Assembly (NCBI RefSeq): GCF_004332155.1
Contig: NZ_SJDV01000006.1
Location: 124,001-188,000 of the forward strand
Source of the DNA: Gramella sp. KN1008
GTDB taxonomy: Bacteria > Bacteroidota > Bacteroidia > Flavobacteriales > Flavobacteriaceae
Direction: 5' to 3'
DNA length: 64,000 bases
Under the pieces are notes generated by a model, which had not been told where the DNA came from, searched no databases, and worked only from the letters and a program-made list of their open reading frames with translations. A program made the position numbers and the translations under genes. Below are positions 57,262-64,000 of the stretch, one piece after another (positions within the stretch are counted from its first letter, which is position 1; every line of letters starts with the position of its first letter).

Positions 57262-58037
57262 TGAAAAGGTTTTCAGGAGTAATAGTTTGTACGGCTTTTC
57301 TTTTTGGGATCGGCTCCTCGGTAACAGCCCAGGAAAAGGTGATCTTCGTAGAAGATTTCAATGGGGAAAGCCTGGATATGAGCGTTTGGAATTATGAAGA
57401 AGGTGATGGATGTCCCAATCTTTGTGGATGGGGTAATAATGAAAGACAGATCTACGATCGCGATTATGTGGAGGTCAAGGATGGCAAACTTGTCATCACG
57501 GCCGTAAAGAAGGATGGGGAATATTATTCCGGAAAGATCAATTCAAAAGATAAGTTTGAGTTTAAATACGGCGAGATAGAAGTAAAGGCTAAATTAGGAA
57601 CAGGAAAGGGTATCTGGCCTGCTTTCTGGATGCTTGGTGCAGATATAGAAGAAGTCAGCTGGCCTGCCAGCGGGGAAATTGATATTCTGGAATATGTGGG
57701 AAAGGAGCCCGGTATGGTCTTTACTTCTCTCCATACTCCCGCCAGTCATGGCGAAACCATCAATACTAAAAAGACCAGAATAGATGGTATCGAGGAAGGT
57801 TATCATACGTATAAGGCCGTTTGGACAAAAGATTATATCGAATTCTTCGTTGACGGAGAACAGGTCTATCGTTTTACCCCTGAAAAATATGATGATGAGC
57901 ATTATCCTTTCAGGAAGGATTTCTATTTTCTCATAAATATGGCTGTGGGAGGAAATTTTGGTGGTCCTGAGGTGGATGATTCAATTTTTCCGGTAAAGTA
58001 TTATATAGATCATATTAAGGTCACACAAACCAACTAA
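57261..58037 (+). CDS. GH16 endo-beta-1,3-glucanase, soluble
   Basis: 258 residues, signal peptide (MKRFSGVIVCTAFLFGIGSSVTAQ) without lipobox, then only the GH16 domain. Catalytic residues lie in GEIDILEYVG (Glu139, Asp141, Glu144). Strands KINSKDKFEFKYGEIEVKAKLG and WPAFWMLG are close to those of the first GH16. Lacking a lipid anchor, it probably acts in the periplasm. Translationally coupled to GH3. Confidence 0.92.
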   Translation: MKRFSGVIVCTAFLFGIGSSVTAQEKVIFVEDFNGESLDMSVWNYEEGDGCPNLCGWGNNERQIYDRDYVEVKDGKLVITAVKKDGEYYSGKINSKDKFEFKYGEIEVKAKLGTGKGIWPAFWMLGADIEEVSWPASGEIDILEYVGKEPGMVFTSLHTPASHGETINTKKTRIDGIEEGYHTYKAVWTKDYIEFFVDGEQVYRFTPEKYDDEHYPFRKDFYFLINMAVGGNFGGPEVDDSIFPVKYYIDHIKVTQTN

Positions 58038-58047
58038 CCAACTAAAT

Positions 58048-58119
58048 AAGCGGAGTCTTAAAGTCAAATTTTGAGCTTGGATTAGCGTTACTAACACTAC
58101 ATTGCTTTGGGCTCCGCTT
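58048..58119. terminator. Long-range stem at end of the glucan locus
   Basis: AAGCGGAG (58048-58055) pairs with CTCCGCTT (58112-58119), with a 56-base internal stretch that has its own AG-GTTA/TAAC-CT pairing near 58083-58097. It lies between convergent GH16 and tadA genes; a T-run follows on the plus strand. Confidence 0.5.
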
Positions 58120-58569
58120 TTAATTAAGGTTTCTTTTTTCAATAAAGAACCTTTTTAGAAGCTCTCCGCACTCATTTTCCATTATTCCGGATTTTACTTC
58201 GGTCTTGGGATGTAATTGCACCCCGGAACTGCGATAGCCCCGCTTCGGGTCTGAAGCACCAAATACCAGTTTAGGGATCTGACTCCAGTAAAGTGCTCCT
58301 GCGCACATCTGGCAGGGTTCCAGGGTAACGTACATTGCGCAGTTCAAAAGATATTTTCCGCCCAGGAAGTTAGCCGCGGCAGTGATGGCTTGCATTTCGG
58401 CATGAGCGGTCACATCATTAAGCGTCTCGGTAAGATTATGGCCCCTTGCGATGATCCGGTCGTTTATTACTACGACCACACCCACGGGAATTTCTCCCTT
58501 TTCATAGGCCTTTTCGGCTTCTTCCAGGGCCTTTTTCATAAAATATTCATCGTTAAAAGGAGAGAGCAT
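58120..58569 (-). CDS. tadA: tRNA adenosine deaminase TadA-type
   Basis: 149 residues of cytidine/deoxycytidylate-deaminase fold. Zinc site: His56-Ala-Glu58 (TAHAEMQAI) and Cys86/Cys89 (LEPCQMCAGA). The segment FGASDPKRGYRSS near 108-120 is typical of TadA. It converts A34 to inosine in tRNA-Arg(ACG). A free-standing gene at the end of the glucan locus. Confidence 0.9.
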   Translation of the reverse strand: MLSPFNDEYFMKKALEEAEKAYEKGEIPVGVVVVINDRIIARGHNLTETLNDVTAHAEMQAITAAANFLGGKYLLNCAMYVTLEPCQMCAGALYWSQIPKLVFGASDPKRGYRSSGVQLHPKTEVKSGIMENECGELLKRFFIEKRNLN

Positions 58570-58645
58570 GATCAGAATTTTCAGGAAAGATATGAATTTT
58601 TGAATTCGGCTGTGCTGTGATATGCTTCATTAGGATTTCATAATG

Positions 58646-58653
58646 TAACTTTG
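58646..58653 (+). promoter_or_regulatory. Promoter element giving a near-leaderless dxs transcript
   Basis: TAACTTTG matches TAnnTTTG and ends 6 bases before the ATG at 58660. It also covers the TTG at 58651 that would be an alternative start, so the ATG is preferred. Confidence 0.45.
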
Positions 58654-58659
58654 CCGTCT

Positions 58660-60432
58660 ATGGCCGAGAATATCCTGAGAAATATAAATGGTCCTGAAGA
58701 TCTTCGAAAGCTTGGCAGGACTGAACTGCAGGAACTTGCAAGGGAACTGCGTCGTTTTATCATCAATATCGTAGCCACGAAGGAAGGACATCTTGGGGCG
58801 AGTCTGGGTGTGGTGGAGCTTACAATTGCTCTGCATTATGTCTTCAATACGCCGGAAGACCTTCTTATATGGGATGTAGGCCATCAGGCCTATGGACATA
58901 AGATACTTACCGGTCGTAAAGACATTTTTGATACTAATCGCCAGCTTGGAGGAATCAGTGGTTTTCCTAAACGAAGCGAAAGTGAATATGACGCCTTTGG
59001 TACGGGGCATTCTTCCACGTCCATATCTGCTGCGTTGGGTATGGCCATAGCATCCAACCTTAAAGGGGAAACCGAAAAGCAGCATATCGCGGTGATAGGC
59101 GATGCTTCAATTGCCAGCGGAATGGCCTTCGAGGGCTTGAATCATGCCGGTGTAACCAATGCGAATCTCCTGGTGGTCCTTAACGATAATGCCATAGGAA
59201 TAGATCCCAGCGTTGGAGCCTTGAAGGAATACCTTACCAAAGCCAGGGTAGGTTATAAACCGGCCAGAGATAATATAATAGAGGCACTTAATTTTAAATA
59301 TTTCGGTCCGGTTGACGGGCATGATCTTGAAGGCTTGCTAAAGATACTTGGAAAGATGAAGAAGATAAAGGGACCCAAGTTCCTTCATGTGATCACCAGG
59401 AAAGGAAAGGGCCTTAAAAAAGCTGAAGAAGATCAGGTAAAATACCACGCACCGGGGAAATTTGAGCCGGCTACGGGAGAATTACTGAAATATGATACCG
59501 ATGGACTTCCATTGAAATATCAGGATGTATTTGGATTTACCCTGGTTGAACTGGCTAAAAAGAATGATAAGATCATTGGAATAACTCCCGCGATGCCAAC
59601 GGGTAGTTCCCTGAAATATATGATGGAGGCTTTTCCCGAAAGGGCTTTTGATGTTGGAATAGCCGAGCAGCATGCGGTTACTTTGTCGGCCGGGATGGCC
59701 AGCCAGGGATTTGTCGTTTACTGTGCTATCTATTCAACATTTCTCCAGAGAGCTTACGATCAGTTGATACACGATGTGGCACTTCAGCAATTACCGGTGA
59801 TCTTTTGCCTGGATCGGGCCGGACTTGTAGGTGAAGATGGTGCTACCCATCACGGCGTTTTCGATATCGCCTATGCCCGGGCAATTCCAAATCTGATGAT
59901 CGCGGCTCCCAGGAATGAAGTAGAACTTCGGAATTTACTTTACACAGTCCAGCTGGGACTGGAAAATCCGATTATCATTCGTTATCCACGAGGCACAGGG
60001 GTGCTGAAAGAATGGAAACTTCCATTCCAAAAGATAGAAATTGGAAAAGGAGAATGTCTGAAAGAGGGTTCTGAGGTAGCGGTACTTAGCATCGGGAATA
60101 TGGCCGGAAATGTTTCAGAAGCGATTGATGAAATAAAGGGGAAAGATAAAGTCGCTCATTACGATATGCGTTTTGTAAAACCGCTGGACGAGGAATTGCT
60201 GAAGGATATTTTCAAAAAGTATCAGAAAATTGTGACAGTGGAGGACGGGGTAAGAAAATCAGGATTTGGAAGTGCGGTCCTCGAGTACGCTTCAGAAACA
60301 GCATTTAAAGGGGAAATACACATTCTCGGGATACCAGATGAATTTATTCACCAAGGAAGTGTAGTTCAATTACAAGAAATCGCAGGAATTCACGTTGAAG
60401 GAATAAGGCAAAAGCTGGAATCTATTATTTGA
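58660..60432 (+). CDS. dxs: 1-deoxy-D-xylulose-5-phosphate synthase
   Basis: 590 residues from the ATG at 58660. Family marks are EGHLGASLGVVELTIALHYVF, WDVGHQAYGHKILTGR, the thiamine-diphosphate motif GDASIASGMAFEGLNHAG...NDNAIGI, GIAEQHAVTLSAGMA and the C-terminal transketolase domain (VTVEDGVRKSGFGSAV). It condenses pyruvate and glyceraldehyde-3-phosphate, the first step of the MEP isoprenoid pathway. The length is typical of the shorter Bacteroidota form. Confidence 0.95.
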   Translation: MAENILRNINGPEDLRKLGRTELQELARELRRFIINIVATKEGHLGASLGVVELTIALHYVFNTPEDLLIWDVGHQAYGHKILTGRKDIFDTNRQLGGISGFPKRSESEYDAFGTGHSSTSISAALGMAIASNLKGETEKQHIAVIGDASIASGMAFEGLNHAGVTNANLLVVLNDNAIGIDPSVGALKEYLTKARVGYKPARDNIIEALNFKYFGPVDGHDLEGLLKILGKMKKIKGPKFLHVITRKGKGLKKAEEDQVKYHAPGKFEPATGELLKYDTDGLPLKYQDVFGFTLVELAKKNDKIIGITPAMPTGSSLKYMMEAFPERAFDVGIAEQHAVTLSAGMASQGFVVYCAIYSTFLQRAYDQLIHDVALQQLPVIFCLDRAGLVGEDGATHHGVFDIAYARAIPNLMIAAPRNEVELRNLLYTVQLGLENPIIIRYPRGTGVLKEWKLPFQKIEIGKGECLKEGSEVAVLSIGNMAGNVSEAIDEIKGKDKVAHYDMRFVKPLDEELLKDIFKKYQKIVTVEDGVRKSGFGSAVLEYASETAFKGEIHILGIPDEFIHQGSVVQLQEIAGIHVEGIRQKLESII

Positions 60433-60437
60433 TTTTT

Positions 60438-60445
60438 TATTTTTG
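60438..60445 (+). promoter_or_regulatory. Promoter element before DUF3078 gene
   Basis: TATTTTTG, TAnnTTTG type, 24 bases before the ATG at 60470; no matching TTG upstream. Confidence 0.4.
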
Positions 60446-60469
60446 CAAATCTGAAAACCTGAATTATTA

Positions 60470-61459
60470 ATGAAGTTCCCAATCCTACTCCTGCTATTCT
60501 GTTTTATTTCTCTCAAATCTTTAGCTTCTGATTATAAATATATCGTAGTAAACGATACTACCGTAACTGCTTCAGATACCACTGCTTCAGATAGCATGAT
60601 GATATACTGGACAGAGAAAAACACCTTTGGTGTGAATCTTAGCGAGGTAGCATTTGTTAACTGGAACTCAGGAGGTAACAATTCCGTTTCTGCTCTCTTT
60701 TATTCAAGTTTTGAAAGGAATTTTGAGAAGAATCTTACAATGTGGCGTAATTCTGCCTCATTAAGGTATGGACTCAATGCCCAGGAAGGAAGGGAAGTTC
60801 GTAAGACCGAAGATGAGATAAGACTAAAGTCTTCTTTCGGGTTTAGAACCGACAGTACTTCTAACTGGTATTATTCTGGAAAATTCAGTTTTAATACCCA
60901 GTTTTCCAACGGTTATAAATATCCCGATACTGAGGTGCCGATTTCCCAGTTTATGGCTCCGGGCTATACTTTCCTAGGGGTAGGAACCGAATATTCGCAT
61001 CCCGAAGAAGATCTGCAGGTCTACCTTTCGCCTATTACCTTTAAGTCCACCTTTGTACTGGATCAGCGGCTGGCAGATGAAGGGATGTTTGGTGTGGAAC
61101 CTGCCGTTACCGATGAGCTCGGAAATATTCTGAAAGAAGGTGAGAACCTTCGAACAGAATTCGGTTTTCTGGTCACCAGTGGCTTTAGCAAGGAAGTTTT
61201 TGATAATATAAATCTGGATAACCAGCTCAGCCTTTATTCAGATTATCTCAATAATTTTGGAAATGTTGATGTAGACTGGCAGCTTAACGTGAATATGAAG
61301 GTGAACGACTTTGTAAAGGCCAACGTAGGTTCCCACATTCGTTATGACGATGATGTGAAATTCAAGGAAGACACCAACGGCGATGGTAAACTTGAAACGT
61401 CAGGTCCCCGGATTCAGCTTAAACAGATGCTGGGAGTAGGCCTGGTATATGAATTCTAG
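60470..61459 (+). CDS. DUF3078 outer-membrane-associated protein
   Basis: 329 residues with signal peptide (MKFPILLLLFCFISLKSLAS). The DUF3078 mark NLSEVAFVNWNSGGNNSVSALFYSSF is clear, followed by alternating strands and a final LKQMLGVGLVYEF, consistent with a beta-barrel. Function unknown; widespread in Flavobacteriia. It ends one base from the convergent dgt gene. Confidence 0.85.
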   Translation: MKFPILLLLFCFISLKSLASDYKYIVVNDTTVTASDTTASDSMMIYWTEKNTFGVNLSEVAFVNWNSGGNNSVSALFYSSFERNFEKNLTMWRNSASLRYGLNAQEGREVRKTEDEIRLKSSFGFRTDSTSNWYYSGKFSFNTQFSNGYKYPDTEVPISQFMAPGYTFLGVGTEYSHPEEDLQVYLSPITFKSTFVLDQRLADEGMFGVEPAVTDELGNILKEGENLRTEFGFLVTSGFSKEVFDNINLDNQLSLYSDYLNNFGNVDVDWQLNVNMKVNDFVKANVGSHIRYDDDVKFKEDTNGDGKLETSGPRIQLKQMLGVGLVYEF

Positions 61460-61460
61460 A

Positions 61461-62807
61461 CTACAGGCTCTGACCTTTATATTTTTTCACGGAAGCCACC
61501 GTCATCCCATCGGTTAATGAAGCGGTAAAGGAACAGATCCCTATCAGTTTTTCATAAACCGAATCGCTTTTCTGTAAATGCTCCAACTGTGGAACCGATT
61601 TCAGAACTAGTTTCGTGAAATTTGAATCCTCCGCATTATCTTCAGGCAGCAGGGCTTTAGTGTAAATGTCCAGCAGGTAAGATAGCATACGGTAGCCAGC
61701 AATTTCCTTGCTTATAACTTCTTCGCTCTGATAGATCTTCTCGATACTTATCTTAATGATATCCTTTATTTGTGCCTCATAACTGCTTTTGTCAAACAGG
61801 GATTCGTGAAATTCTCCTTTAAGGATCGCATCTTCATTTTTAAGGAATATTTCGGCCGCCTCGCCGATAAGAGTACTTATCGCTAATGACCTGAGATAGG
61901 CCAGCCTGTCAGCAGTGCTGATAAGGCCGTTGTATTTTGCTGTATTGATGTTGTCTTTTACAAGCTTTATCAGGTATTCCAGAGCATAGTCCTCATCGAT
62001 CAGGCCAAGGTTTATTCCGTCCTCAAAATCGATAATGGTATAGCAAATATCGTCAGCCGCTTCTACAAGGAATGCCAGGGGATGCCTGCAATAACCTATG
62101 TCTTTTCCTTCTCTTGTTTTTTTAAGTCCTAATTCCTCGGCCACTTCCTCAAAAAAATCTCTTTCGCTTTGAAAGAAACCGAATTTTTTATCCTCAATAT
62201 TTCCTGAAGGTTTATGCGGAAGGGATTCCTTTGGATATTTGGTGAAAGCACCAAGCGTAGCATAAGAAAGCCTTAATCCACCTTCGATCCCGGGTCGGTG
62301 TTCGGTAAGGATCTTGAATCCGTTAGCATTACCTTCAAATTTAACGAGGTCCTGAAACTGCTTTTCACTAAGCTGCTCTTTAAAACGCTTCCCGTTTCCG
62401 TGACTGAAATATTCACCAATGGCTTTCTCTCCCGAATGTCCGAATGGAGGATTCCCTATATCATGAGCTAATGCCGCGGCTGCAACGATAGCTCCAAAAT
62501 CGTTCATCTGGTAACCGAAAGTATCCCGAAGATGAGGGTGTTTTTCCAGCAGTTTCTGGCCTGTTAGCCTTCCCAGGGATCTTCCTACCACCGAAACTTC
62601 CAGGCTGTGAGTAAGTCTCGTGTGAACAAAGTCGGTCTTTGAAAGTGGGATGACCTGGGTTTTATCCTGAAGACTTCGGAAAGCCGAAGAAAAGATGATA
62701 CGGTCGTAATCAACCTCAAAGCCCAGCCGGGTTTCATTCTGTTCCTGTCTAAGTCTTTTATGTGTATCTCCGAATCTTTTAAGTGATAAGAGTTGTTCCC
62801 AGTTCAT
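61461..62807 (-). CDS. dgt: Deoxyguanosinetriphosphate triphosphohydrolase (dGTPase)
   Basis: 448 residues of the HD superfamily. The metal ligands are visible: His67 (RLTHSLEV) and the His115-Asp116 pair (ALAHDIGNPPFGHSGE). The long form with early RIIFSSAFRSLQDKTQV and ADDICYTIIDFEDGINLGL is typical of type 1/2 dGTPases. It splits dGTP to deoxyguanosine and triphosphate, helping control dNTP pools. Upstream lies the nrdA end. Confidence 0.9.
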   Translation of the reverse strand: MNWEQLLSLKRFGDTHKRLRQEQNETRLGFEVDYDRIIFSSAFRSLQDKTQVIPLSKTDFVHTRLTHSLEVSVVGRSLGRLTGQKLLEKHPHLRDTFGYQMNDFGAIVAAAALAHDIGNPPFGHSGEKAIGEYFSHGNGKRFKEQLSEKQFQDLVKFEGNANGFKILTEHRPGIEGGLRLSYATLGAFTKYPKESLPHKPSGNIEDKKFGFFQSERDFFEEVAEELGLKKTREGKDIGYCRHPLAFLVEAADDICYTIIDFEDGINLGLIDEDYALEYLIKLVKDNINTAKYNGLISTADRLAYLRSLAISTLIGEAAEIFLKNEDAILKGEFHESLFDKSSYEAQIKDIIKISIEKIYQSEEVISKEIAGYRMLSYLLDIYTKALLPEDNAEDSNFTKLVLKSVPQLEHLQKSDSVYEKLIGICSFTASLTDGMTVASVKKYKGQSL

Positions 62808-62867
62808 TGCAGTTGGTGGTTATCATTGAATTTGATTGGCTAAAAATAAATAAAAAAGAGGCGTATG

Positions 62868-62885
62868 AAAATTTTAAGACCCGCA
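62868..62885 (-). repeat. 18-bp repeat of the nrdA 3' end
   Basis: AAAATTTTAAGACCCGCA here is identical to 62963-62980, which covers the last codons and stop of nrdA. The copies lie either side of the nrdA terminator, in the space before dgt. Confidence 0.7.
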
Positions 62886-62907
62886 TCCTGCATTTATTTT
62901 ACCAAAA

Positions 62908-62935
62908 TAAAAAAGGGAAGTAAAATTTACTTCCC
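62908..62935 (-). terminator. Terminator of nrdA
   Basis: Stem GGGAAGTAAA (62915-62924) with TTTACTTCCC (62926-62935), followed on the transcribed strand by six T. Correctly placed 33 bases after the nrdA stop codon. Confidence 0.85.
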
Positions 62936-62968
62936 CCCTTTAAATTCAAATTTGAATTAGCCAAAATT

Positions 62969-64000
62969 TTAAGACCCGCACATCAGGCAGTCGTCACCTT
63001 CCCCTTCTTTGGACTGAGCGATGATAGCTCTTAATTCCTCGGGTGTAAGGGCAGCTTCCTCTGGATTTTGCTCAGAAATTACTGGAGCCGATTGAGCCTG
63101 CATCTTTTCTGCCGCTCTGTCGGGAGCCTGAGATCCGGTCTTTATAGTTTCTTTTTTGTTTTCTTTCTGAAGCGTAAACTTAATAGCGTCTACGGCTGCT
63201 TTGGTGCGAAGATAATACATTCCGGTCTTAAGTCCGCTTTTCCAGGCATAGAAATGCATGGATGTAAGTTTACTGTAATTCGCATTTTCCATGAAAAGAT
63301 TGAGCGATTGTGACTGGTCTATAAAATATCCCCGCTGCCGTGACATGTCGATGATATCTTTCATGCTCATTTCCCATACGGTCTTGTATAGCTCTTTGAG
63401 GTCCTGCGGGATGATATCGATATTCTGAACCGAACCATTATTACGCATAATGGCATTCTTAACATCATCTGTCCACAGATCTCTGGCAACAAGGTCTTCC
63501 AGCAGGTGTTTGTTCACCACGATAAATTCTCCTGAAAGCACTCTTCTTGTATAGATATTTGAAGTGTAGGGTTCAAAAGCCTCATTATTACCCAGGATCT
63601 GGGAAGTAGAAGCGGTAGGCATCGGTGCCATAAGCAGGGAATTGCGCACCCCGTTCTTCATTACCTGTTTTCTTAGTTTTGCCCAGTCCCATCTACCGCT
63701 AAGCTCTTCGTCCTTAATACCCCAGAGGTTATACTGAAATTCTCCCTGGCTTATAGGTGAGCCTTCAAAAGTGGAATATGGTCCTTCTTCCTTCGCCAGT
63801 TCCATCGAAGCGGTTACAGCTGCAAAATAAAGGGTCTCAAAGATCTCCTGGTTAAGTTTTTTTGCCTCGTCGGAAGTGAATGGTAGTCTTAGTTTGATAA
63901 AGGTATCTGCCAGTCCCTGAACTCCAAGTCCAACCGGGCGATGCCTCATATTCGAATTCTCGGCTTCTTTTACAGGATAGTAATTTCTATCTATCACCTT
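62969..64000 (-). CDS. nrdA: Ribonucleoside-diphosphate reductase alpha subunit, C-terminal part
   Basis: The frame is open to the right window edge, so the gene is truncated (about 343 residues present). [53 protein letters not shown] and the ending DDCLMCGS with a C-terminal redox Cys pair mark the class I large subunit NrdA. It reduces ribonucleotides to deoxyribonucleotides with NrdB, which is not in the window. The linker before the Cys pair is long and rich in Lys, Glu, Ala and Gln. Confidence 0.95.
   Translation of the reverse strand, partial: KVIDRNYYPVKEAENSNMRHRPVGLGVQGLADTFIKLRLPFTSDEAKKLNQEIFETLYFAAVTASMELAKEEGPYSTFEGSPISQGEFQYNLWGIKDEELSGRWDWAKLRKQVMKNGVRNSLLMAPMPTASTSQILGNNEAFEPYTSNIYTRRVLSGEFIVVNKHLLEDLVARDLWTDDVKNAIMRNNGSVQNIDIIPQDLKELYKTVWEMSMKDIIDMSRQRGYFIDQSQSLNLFMENANYSKLTSMHFYAWKSGLKTGMYYLRTKAAVDAIKFTLQKENKKETIKTGSQAPDRAAEKMQAQSAPVISEQNPEEAALTPEELRAIIAQSKEGEGDDCLMCGS

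Noticed and set aside
1..64000. Mobile elements, CRISPR arrays, prophage, rRNA operon
   Set aside because: No transposase, integrase, Cas or phage motifs, no regular repeat-spacer pattern and no rRNA sequence were recognised.

Overview
The window looks like chromosome of a marine Flavobacteriaceae bacterium (Bacteroidota), close in style to Gramella/Christiangramia or Zunongwangia; the genus is an inference. The DNA is AT-rich. It carries SusC/SusD pairs, many Bac-type lipoproteins, Bacteroidota-only families (DUF2490, DUF3078, DUF3095) and no obvious Shine-Dalgarno sites. The promoter motif TAnnTTTG, sometimes with TTG about 20 bases upstream, recurs in front of genes. I see no phage, insertion sequence, CRISPR array or rRNA; one tRNA (Arg, CCU) is present.

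Layout. 1-12.9 kb: core and cell-envelope genes (ArsC-like protein, cystathionine synthase/lyase, S9 and M28 peptidases, DUF3095, DUF1028, DUF2490, lipoproteins). 13.4-17.0 kb: tRNA-Arg, then an iron-uptake pair (TonB-dependent receptor and PepSY membrane protein) behind a promoter with two palindromic operators. 17.5-20.2 kb: pyruvate phosphate dikinase. 20.3-35.1 kb: a glycerol/glycerophosphodiester locus. It has a DeoR-type regulator; a leftward operon glpD-glpK-glpF-PLD-PafA-type phosphatase; divergently a SusC/SusD pair with a GDPD lipoprotein; and a nearby SGNH esterase. 35.2-43.3 kb: SMP-30-like lipoprotein, ECF sigma factor with a His-rich small lipoprotein, SYLF protein, HAD phosphatase, and a 1205-residue fusion of a degenerate phosphoesterase with an outer-membrane barrel. 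43.5-58.0 kb: a laminarin-type polysaccharide utilization locus (Y_Y_Y/HTH sensor regulator, SusC, SusD, three-repeat surface glycan-binding protein, GH16, GH3, GH16). 58.1-64 kb: housekeeping genes tadA, dxs, a DUF3078 protein, dgt and the 3' part of nrdA.

How the genes work together. The laminarin locus would bind beta-1,3-glucan at the surface, cut it with GH16 enzymes, import it through SusCD and finish it with GH3. The glycerol locus reads as a complete path: surface or periplasmic lipase/phosphodiesterase/phosphatase steps (SGNH, PLD, GDPD, PafA) release glycerol or glycerol-3-phosphate. SusCD and GlpF import the products, and GlpK and GlpD feed dihydroxyacetone phosphate into glycolysis. 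A SusCD pair tied to glycerophosphodiesters rather than a glycan is the most unusual proposal in this window. All functions are assigned by reading motifs; no database search was run.
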